Assembly: GCA_033030425.1 (NCBI GenBank)
Contig: JAUFSD010000014.1
Span: forward strand, 868,001-932,000
DNA: 64,000 bases
Reading direction: 5' to 3'
Origin: Verpa conica
Lineage: Eukaryota; Ascomycota; Pezizomycetes; Pezizales; Morchellaceae
The number at the start of each line of letters is the position of its first letter. Positions within the stretch are counted from its first letter, which is position 1. Below are positions 57,121-64,000 of the stretch, piece after piece. Position numbers and translations under genes: made by a program. The notes under the pieces were generated by a model. The model was not told where the DNA came from, ran no database searches, and saw only the letters and a program-made list of their open reading frames with translations.

Positions 57121-57260
57121 CCAATGCTATAATAGTAGCCATCGGCTCTCCTTTGGCCTAGAAAATACCACTTTTGAGCGAGTAATATCTCACACTCAAT
57201 GCATTCTCGTAGCTAGTTTCTCAAGTCGCAGATTTGGTGCCCTTCTAGATCGCTACCTAA

Positions 57261-58917
57261 TTACAAAACACCAATTGGCTTCGGTGTCCATACCCCACTC
57301 CACCTTTTCCATCTCCCTACCTTATTATTATCTATCAGCCCCATTATGTTGTCTTCACTCTGTTCTGAACTATCCTTCGTTGATCTCATCTCTAATTCCG
57401 CTCGTTGTCTCTGTATAGCTTCGAACCTAGTCTCAAATGTTCTTATTTCCTCTTCGACGTCTTCAATGGTTCTCTTTTTCGCTTCTATCCCACCTCCTTT
57501 GATTTGTTTCTTAGACTTAGGCACTAGGTTAGTGCTCGGGAGTGTGACCTGCGTAGCCGTCACTTCTATAACCTTAGAATACTTCTTGTTGAGAGACGGG
57601 TACTCATTGAGGAGATGGCGAAGAAACCGAAGGCCCCTGTTTGAAAGAAGTGTTAACACCAGCCTAGAAAAACGGGTGGGGTGAGATAGCCAAACCATTC
57701 TGTAGGCCTCAAAACACACTGTTTAATCAACTCGTCATAGTCTGCTGGGCTAGAGGATTGGTGGCCGAAGTTTGTTTTGGGACTTGGAGCTGAAGATGTG
57801 AGATGTTGCAGCCATATTAGGATCGCTTCCATAAACTCAGAGGTATAGGTATCATTGACAGTGGGCACGGTGAGGATTCCTAGTGGTGATTTATCAGAGC
57901 ACTTGAAGATTTCAAGCATTGATGTTAATAGTGTACCGGCAAATCCACTGGTAGAAGCGTCAAGGGGGTCTAGGAGTGGGAGCCAGAGACGGATTGCTCC
58001 GTTCATCAAAGTTGCCTTTCTAGAGCCTATTATTTAGTATGGAGCTCTTTTTTTGTGGGGGAGGGCTGGCATACTTCTTCCCTGCTGGAATTAATGCTTT
58101 TTCTTCTAGAAATGCATCTACCAACGCTTCTTTCCCTTCTTCATCCTTACAAATAGTCACACACTCCTTGATGATTGCCACGGCTTCCCGGCCTTCTGGT
58201 GTTGGATCATTCTGTTTCAATTCCTTGAGTGGGCTATCTCTTCTCAACTGTCTCCACCGCTTCAATGCTAACCGCGCCCTCAAAAGCTGCGCTCGCCCAC
58301 CCACCGCAGCTGAAGTATCTGTTGTCGCAGTAAGTCCCACAGCAACCCAGTAATTTTCCCATAACCAATTCAAAGCCCTAACACTAACAGTCCGTAGCAC
58401 TGAAAGCGAAGGCAATGCCTCATGTGTGGCAGCATGTCGTATCTCAACGAATGATGCAGGAAGGTTCAGGTTGCGTGCAAGCGCATGCATTGGTAAAGCA
58501 AACTGGGACTGCTGCCCGGGATCCAACAAACCATTTACAAACCTAATACAATTCTTTCCTCGTCAGTAGCTTGGGCTTTGTTCTCTAGACTACATAGATA
58601 CGTACCGACAGATCGCAGTAGAATAAGCTAGCCGCACACTCAGCTGTGAGGCCCCAGGAATGTCGTGAAGGATCACTTCAGTCAAAATAGCTGTTGCTTC
58701 GATTGCATGGGGGAGCCGACCTCGGACAGCCCAGGCGCGAACCTATAGCGTAATGTTAGGATCCCATATGTGCAGTTAATAGTAATTTCTTATGAACCTT
58801 TGCCAATGCCATTGATCGCAGGCCTGGGCCATTGGAGGCTGTGAAGAAGGCACTTCTGATTTCGAGGAGATCTTCTGGGGTGCGCCAGGCGACTGTACGG
58901 GGGTGGTAGCGAGACAT
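57261..58917 (-). CDS. LAS1: LAS1 pre-rRNA endoribonuclease
   Basis: Five exons (58798-58917, 58606-58742, 58075-58542, 57720-58019, 57261-57663) give 475 residues, close to yeast Las1 (502). The HEPN nuclease motif RHAATH is at 121-126 within EIRHAATHEALPSL, the hallmark of Las1. The C-terminus ends in WTPKPIGVL, the conserved tail that inserts into the nuclease and contacts Grc3. Las1 cuts pre-rRNA at site C2 in ITS2 in complex with the kinase Grc3, in the nucleolus, during 60S maturation. Exon 4/5 splicing uses a GTGTGT donor and is the least certain junction. The start MSRYHPRTVAWRTPEDLLEIR is typical of the family. Confidence 0.92.
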
Positions 58918-60033
58918 TGTCGGGATGATTTCTATGCGAGTCTGAGTACCTTGTGAATTAAAGAAAAATTTCCAGGCGCCAAGGATGGCCGGGTAATTTG
59001 TGATTATCTATACGCAGTCTTAATCATAGATATCATAGTCCCAAGTGACTTGACTTATATGTACCACTGAATTATCGTATAAACAAAGAGCTCAATAGAA
59101 TGGATTTAACTCGAGTCTTGATAAAGTTAGGATGTGTAGCTTTTAAAGTAAATTACATGTAGTGTCATATACTATCACTCGCACTAACTAATATCAACTC
59201 CCAGTGGTTTGATCAAGCATACATGTGTGCATATGCACCATTAATTCCTCCATACCATTATACTTATCTATCATAATGCCTTACCTCCTGATTTAACCTA
59301 CTATATTTACTAGGAACCTCCGTACTAGAAAGCACCTACAGTAAAAGGTAGATAGACGATGGAGTCTCAGTTTATTGGGTCAAGCAGATTTCTTATATAA
59401 AAACCCTTTCTCAAAATAAAACCCACGCAGAGGGTCTATAACACCTGAGCAAAGGCAGTGGGAAAAAAAATACTAGTAACTTGTGCTGAATTTTCTAGGG
59501 GTTTAGTTTTTGAGCTAGTATAAGTTTTAATGTCGCAAAAAACCTATGGTATGATTGTACCTGAGAGTATTATAGCTGTTATATAGGCTTATATTTACAT
59601 GTATTTAGAGGCTATATCTTGTAGTTATATTTAGAGCCCTCTCCCTTTTATAGTATGATTAGATATAACCGTCCGGGCCCGCTTTGATTACTCAAATTTC
59701 AATAGCTACACGTAGGTCGGTGTCCCTTCCTGAGACATTTGGTGTTTGCTTTTGAATGTCGTTAGGGATTGTGCTGCCGAGTGCAACAGCACAGACCTTC
59801 ATGTTCTAGAGTATTGGTCATTACGGGTTCCCTATCTTGCTCTAGTCTGGAACTGCTGTCCGGGAAATCGCTACAACTCACCTCCTCTACTCATCCTCTT
59901 CATTAGACCATCCCCTTACCTTCACTCTTCACTCATTACCCCGATTGCCCCATCTTTATACTGTATATACAGTCTTTCTACTGCTTACACATTGGAATAA
60001 ATTTATCAAAGGTTATCAAGTCAATTGGTCTTC
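58918..60033. other. Divergent promoter region
   Basis: Between LAS1 (minus) and the MYND gene (plus). AT-rich; a pyrimidine-rich 5' leader runs about 150 bp before the MYND start. No gene recognised. Confidence 0.5.
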
Positions 60034-62070
60034 ATGGCTTCGCATTCACATCAGAAGCTTGGTTCAGCCCCAGATGGTGGGCTTCTATCATCAGTTCCCT
60101 GTGCCTACTACTCTCTGGACGTGGAAAATCTTTCCTGTAAAAAAGTCGGAAAGAAAATATGTGGAGCCTGCCTTCTTGTCGAAGTAAGTCTTTCAATATA
60201 CGATAGTCATTTAGTTTGATCCTTTTCAGAGCTGATGGGTCAAAAAGTACTGTAGTCAAGGGTGTCAGAAGGCTCACTGGTCTGTTCACAAGTTATCCTG
60301 TAAATCACCCTTGGCCAGCGAAAAGTGGTTACCAAATCGCGCTGCTGGAACTCGTAATATGGATTTCTTGGACCCTACGAAAGCAGAACATTATACAAAT
60401 TTTAGTTGGGGGAATCGTGCGGCATTCGATGTCTTAAATCTTGGGGTTAGTGAAGGCATCGATTGGAACAAGGATTTTGATTTGTGTTTTGTAGGTAAGT
60501 TTTACCGGGTAAATTTACCTTGAGGCTTTCAAGCAAGAGACTAAACCCATTAGACCCGGGGGACCTCAGAAGTGTGATACTATCCGTCAATAACCTTCCC
60601 AGCAACTTTCGTGGAAAATGCAACCTCATTATCTCTGATTTCAACGAAGAAGCGTGTGTTCGAGATGTTCTCCTTCTTCTTATCTTCTCCTCTTACCCCC
60701 CTGAACAGGCTGCCGAAATAGCTATACATCTTTGGTATTCTGCTGCTTTGCCTCATGGGATTTCTGAATCGTTGAAATTTGTTTTACTGTCTAGACTCAA
60801 CGATAAGATTATCAAAAATTTACCCACTAAGCCGTCAGGAGAAATCGAGACTAGCGACTTCACCGGAACTTTCAAGCTGGGAATATTTGCTGAGATGAAA
60901 GCGACATTGGTAGCGTCACTGTGGGGGGCCATTAGTTGTATAATTTCAAATTCCACGACCCCCGGGCAAGCTGCGAAAGCAAGAAATGAGAAAGTTCTAA
61001 GGAGGGACCGGAGTGGTTTTAAGGAACAGTTGCTTTACGGCTTAAGCCCTTATCACCGAGTTGCCAAAAATCAATTTAACCAGGACGGGCTTGTTTTACC
61101 ATTTGGTGCATGCCGTAAGCACTTCACGAAGCCTAATTTGTAAGTGGGTTTTCTCCACGTAGATTATTATAGTAATCACTGACTGGGAGCTTAACGCAGT
61201 ATTCTTCTTCCATTTGATGCGCCCGGGTGGCTCCCTAGCGATAGTGCTGATCCACTTCACGGCTGGGACTTTAACAGCGTACTCCAGACGGGTAAGAAGT
61301 GTAGTGTTCCACGCAATGATATTTACGGTGCTCTTTACTTCCACCTCCGCAAAGAATTCGTCGAATTCGCTAAACGACTCCGCACGATGAACCTCCAATT
61401 CACCATTTTTGGCTGTAAGCAATACAATGACTTTGCAAAGATACTTGCCAAAGGCAGCTGCAGGTTCGATAGGATCGATCTGACCGGCGTCACTGACCGA
61501 ACTGTGAAGACCCTGGGGATGGCATTGGGGCTCTTTGGACCTCTTCTTAAGCCAGGCTTGACAAATCCGCATGCAACAATCATCACGCTCGTATGCGGCT
61601 ATCAGCACCACATGAAACTCCCTTACTTGAGTATCATGATGGATATTTTCATGGGGTTTGAGGATACTGACGTAGTTCCTCGACTGGTTTTCCCAGACCC
61701 TGAGCCTTTGAGGGAAAAGGAGAGGTGTGATCCATACAAAATACGAATTACCGAAATCAAGGGATTCATGACGCCCTGGGAGCCGCTTCTTGAAGAGTGG
61801 GAGAAAGAAAACCGGTTAAGTGAACTTGTGAAAGGGGTTAACTTGGAGAAAAGAGCGGAAAATAAGATCATGGAGAGGTGGCCCTATGTGATTAACGGAA
61901 CTAGAAGTATTCCAGAGATGGCAAAGCAAGTCACGCGTAATACCCTGATGAGAAGTGATGGTAATGAGTGCTATATGGAGTGGTGTCGTCCTCGCCCTGT
62001 TCCAGCGCCAGAGATGACTTTTGAGGATGCTTTCGAGGCTCTTTTGGTGGCGGATATAGGAATTTTGTGA
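60034..62070 (+). CDS. MYND-finger and DUF4470 domain protein
   Basis: Four exons (60034-60183, 60248-60494, 60554-61139, 61200-62070) give 617 residues. An N-terminal MYND zinc finger spans residues about 32-68 (KKICGACLLVEYCSQGCQKA, then HWSVHKLSC); the place of the first zinc-binding Cys is taken by Asn32, so the first zinc site may be weakened. DUF4470 follows (DPGDLRSVILSVNNLPSNF, CNLIISDFNEEACVRDVLLL), a fungal domain with a methyltransferase-like beginning that often pairs with MYND fingers. The C-terminal part is long and helical without a known motif. Function unknown; MYND fingers usually bind Pro-rich peptides. The donor at 60495 and acceptor at 60553 are chosen to join CFV to DPGDLR, which fits DUF4470. 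Confidence 0.85.
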
Positions 62071-62177
62071 CAATATGGGCGGATATCTAGTATATAAAAA
62101 AATGTCGCCGAGAAAGCTTGTCTTTTCATTAGATGATTAATTTATACCTCATACTTCTTGAAGGCGTCGCCAGAATT

Positions 62178-62192
62178 CCCCCCCCCCCCCCC
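62178..62192. repeat. Homopolymer run of 15 C
   Basis: A C15 run in the short spacer between the 3' ends of the MYND gene and RFA3. Such runs are prone to length error in sequencing. Confidence 0.8.
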
Positions 62193-62323
62193 GATCTTGC
62201 TTGAGTTTGCCTACAGTAGCGCTCGTAAGATCAATTAGAATAGCATGGTACATGTAAATCGAGCCAACCTCAACCTCGACCTCATTTAGTATTCTTTAAT
62301 GCCACACCAAGTAAGTAGCGCCT

Positions 62324-62782
62324 CTAGCTATCATAGAAAATTTCCTTGTACATATGATTCACCTCCACCAGCGAATCGTAAACGTTAAAATCTGCCGACA
62401 TTTCCCACAGGATTAGGGACTTATTCCACAATACAAGTGCCCGGTAGAGGGGTATTGAGGGATCCATACCAATGTTTGTCCCGAAATCTATTGAGTTCAA
62501 CACTTTGACCGTAAGATCAGGTTGAACCTTCCCTACTAGCTCCGCAGCATGTCCAACTGTAAGGTGGCTATCCTATATTTCATCGCCACAGTCAGTAAAA
62601 TCAGTTGCGGTTTTGAATGCAGAACACCGGGATACCCTATCAAGGAAAACAGTGATGCTGCCGTGGGAATTAATTGTTGCCGCGTCGCCACGTAACTCAA
62701 GGACCTTTCCGACAATACGCACGATACGGCCCTGAAACTGCTCAAGGAGAGGGGCGTTGATGCGAGGGGCTTGTTCACTCAT
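62324..62782 (-). CDS. RFA3: Replication protein A subunit 3 (RPA14)
   Basis: Three exons (62636-62782, 62470-62572, 62324-62391) give 105 residues, the usual length. A single OB fold is seen: INAPLLEQFQGRIVRIVGKV, GSITVFLDRDSHL (joined by splicing), AAELVGKVQPDLTVKVLNS and the C-terminal helix YDSLVEVNHMYKEIFYDS that forms the RPA trimer bundle. It is the smallest subunit of the nuclear single-stranded DNA-binding complex used in replication, repair and recombination. Introns are 63 and 78 nt. An ACGCGT box lies about 70 bp upstream of the start. Confidence 0.92.
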
Positions 62783-62849
62783 GGCGGGAAAAAGTATTAA
62801 CGGGATTGATGTTTGCGGGGGGGATTTTTGGTGAAGCGTGTGTGGGTAG

Positions 62850-62855
62850 ACGCGT
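62850..62855. promoter_or_regulatory. MCB-like box (ACGCGT) upstream of RFA3
   Basis: A perfect MluI cell-cycle box 68-73 bp upstream of the RFA3 ATG. In budding yeast all three RPA genes carry MCB boxes and peak at G1/S. The region 62783-63306 is also the divergent promoter of ASA1; nothing else is obvious in it. Confidence 0.5.
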
Positions 62856-63306
62856 TCTGTTGAGTCGTTTGGTTCAACGTGTACAGTGGTTGCCGCAACT
62901 AGGTCTTTACCGCAGAGCCTCAACAGAAATCTAGTCCTGAATAGTAAGGACCCGCATCTCGAACTTTCTTGGCAGAGGCCAGAAATGGAGATCAGTTCGG
63001 GCAAGTTCTGGTAGTTCTAGTTCTTCTAGATATTCAAAACTTCAAGGCAAGGTACCTACTAGGGATGTCTGAACTGTCTTTATTGAGGATTATCATAAGA
63101 TCTCACTCGTTCATGAAACAACCAGTGCATAGGGTTAGGGTTTATTTATCCGAGCTGACTACCATCCCATCGCAAAATGTGTTTGTGGAAATCAGCTTAC
63201 GGATAATAAAGCCAGATATACTACGTCATCCCTAGCGAAGTAGATCAAATAAGAGCACTTGTCTTATCATATCCTCACTTAAAAACATTAACAAAAGCCC
63301 TACGCC

Positions 63307-64000
63307 ATGCTCACCACCAGTGGCGCTCAGCACCACCAACAGCAACCAGCACAACCAGTATATGTGCTCAGAGGACACTCAGCGCAAATACATGCAGTAG
63401 TCTTTACTAGAGACAATGAGAGGCTTGTGACGGCAGATGCTGATGGGTGGGTTGTTTTGTGGAACGTCAGCACTAGACGACCGGTTGTAGTTTGGAAGGC
63501 GCATGAAGGCGCTGTGATGAATGTCGCGGAATGGAATGGAAGGATTATAACGTTTGTTTCTCTCCTGTGTATCTCCTTTCTGTGTCTCGAGTGTGTCTGT
63601 TATTGCACCTTGAGTGTTTGAATATACCTTTGTTATTACAGGCGGTTTTTATATCAGTGGAGTTTGATATACCTCACTAGGATAAAGTGGCTGATACGTA
63701 AAGTCGTGTCTAAAATAGGCACGGAAGAGACAATAAGCTCCTTATGTGGAAACTAGGAAGTGTTGAAGATGAATCTGGGATGGATATAACATTGCCAGTC
63801 GAGGAAGGTGTAGGTCATCGTCGAAGTCCCTGGCTTTTGAGCGCGGTAGATGTAAACGCACTTAATTTCTGTGGGTTTTCAATGTGTGTGGATCAATTAG
63901 ATGGGAATATACAAGAGGAAAGGGTGAAGGGGGAGGAACGTTTATTGATTGCGGTACCTAGCGCACTCAACTCTGATTTGGTAACTATACTTTCTGGCTT
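63307..64000 (+). CDS. ASA1: ASA1-like WD40 protein of the ASTRA complex, runs off the window
   Basis: Exon 1 (63307-63551) and exon 2 (63719 to beyond 64000) are in one frame. The start of the propeller reads PVYVLRGHSAQIHAVVF, ADADGWVVLWNVSTRRPVVVW, RIITHGRDNKLLMWKLGS (restored across the intron) and PWLLSAVDVNALNFCGFSM, the pattern of Asa1. Asa1 is a subunit of the ASTRA (Tra1-Tel2-Tti1-Tti2) assembly that helps PIKK-family proteins to fold and assemble; location nuclear and cytosolic. The 167-nt intron is longer than others here and has a GTTTGT donor. The 3' part of the gene is outside the window. Confidence 0.82.

Noticed and set aside
59746..60000. 84-codon plus-strand frame before the MYND gene
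   Set aside because: Sits in the 5' leader, has no domain, and runs out of frame with the MYND start.
1..64000. CRISPR arrays, bacterial operons or viral genes
   Set aside because: No direct-repeat/spacer pattern; spliced genes and fungal families throughout. No phage or viral proteins seen apart from the LINE remnant.

Overview
The window is nuclear DNA from a filamentous ascomycete fungus (Pezizomycotina). Most genes are broken by short introns of about 45-85 nt with GTANGT-type donors and CTAAC/CTAAT-like branch sites. The gene set is ascomycete: a fungal NACHT-ankyrin STAND protein, PPPDE-thioredoxin-PUL, MYND-DUF4470, GDA1, LAS1, ASA1, RFA3, Cdt2 and a Raf2-like protein. AT-rich gene-poor gaps and family-specific paralogs hint at a Pezizomycetes-like genome, but this placement is weak. 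Exon joins were worked out by hand. For every gene reported as complete, the summed exons are a multiple of three and restore the expected family motifs.

Left part (1-24 kb), accessory in character: two tandem BTB-like membrane proteins (2-3098), an intact cytochrome P450 (3616-5542), a decayed unrelated P450 (6611-8180), a six-exon NLR-like gene with nearly identical ankyrin repeats and a 180-bp MITE inside one intron (10514-14281), the CRL4 substrate receptor Cdt2 (16015-17876), a coiled-coil fragment, two hairpin-type inverted-repeat elements (19.88-20.14 kb) and an Old Yellow Enzyme (22582-23835).

Middle part (24-47 kb): a gene-poor stretch carries a diverged segmental duplication with two C2H2 zinc-finger paralogs (25.3-26.0 and 30.2-31.2 kb). 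It is followed by a Raf2-like RFTS-domain protein (32414-34459), a YML020W-like serine hydrolase (35559-38482), a predicted mitochondrial protein (39457-40271), a 5'-truncated LINE with poly(A) and a 15-bp target-site duplication (40501-41825), and two single-pass membrane proteins of unknown function (43813-46990).

Right part (48-64 kb), housekeeping and dense: eIF4E-like protein, NOPCHAP1, Golgi GDPase GDA1, PPPDE-Trx-PUL protein, LAS1, MYND-DUF4470 protein, RPA3 and the start of ASA1. Themes that recur are chromosome and replication control (Cdt2, RPA3, both with ACGCGT boxes close to their starts; Raf2-like; ASA1) and ribosome or RNP biogenesis (LAS1, NOPCHAP1). The candidates for undescribed biology are the BTB-TM-cysteine-module proteins, the membrane-protein pair at 44-47 kb, the repeated Trp motifs in the YML020W-like protein, and the MITE-bearing NLR with dimeric ankyrin repeats.
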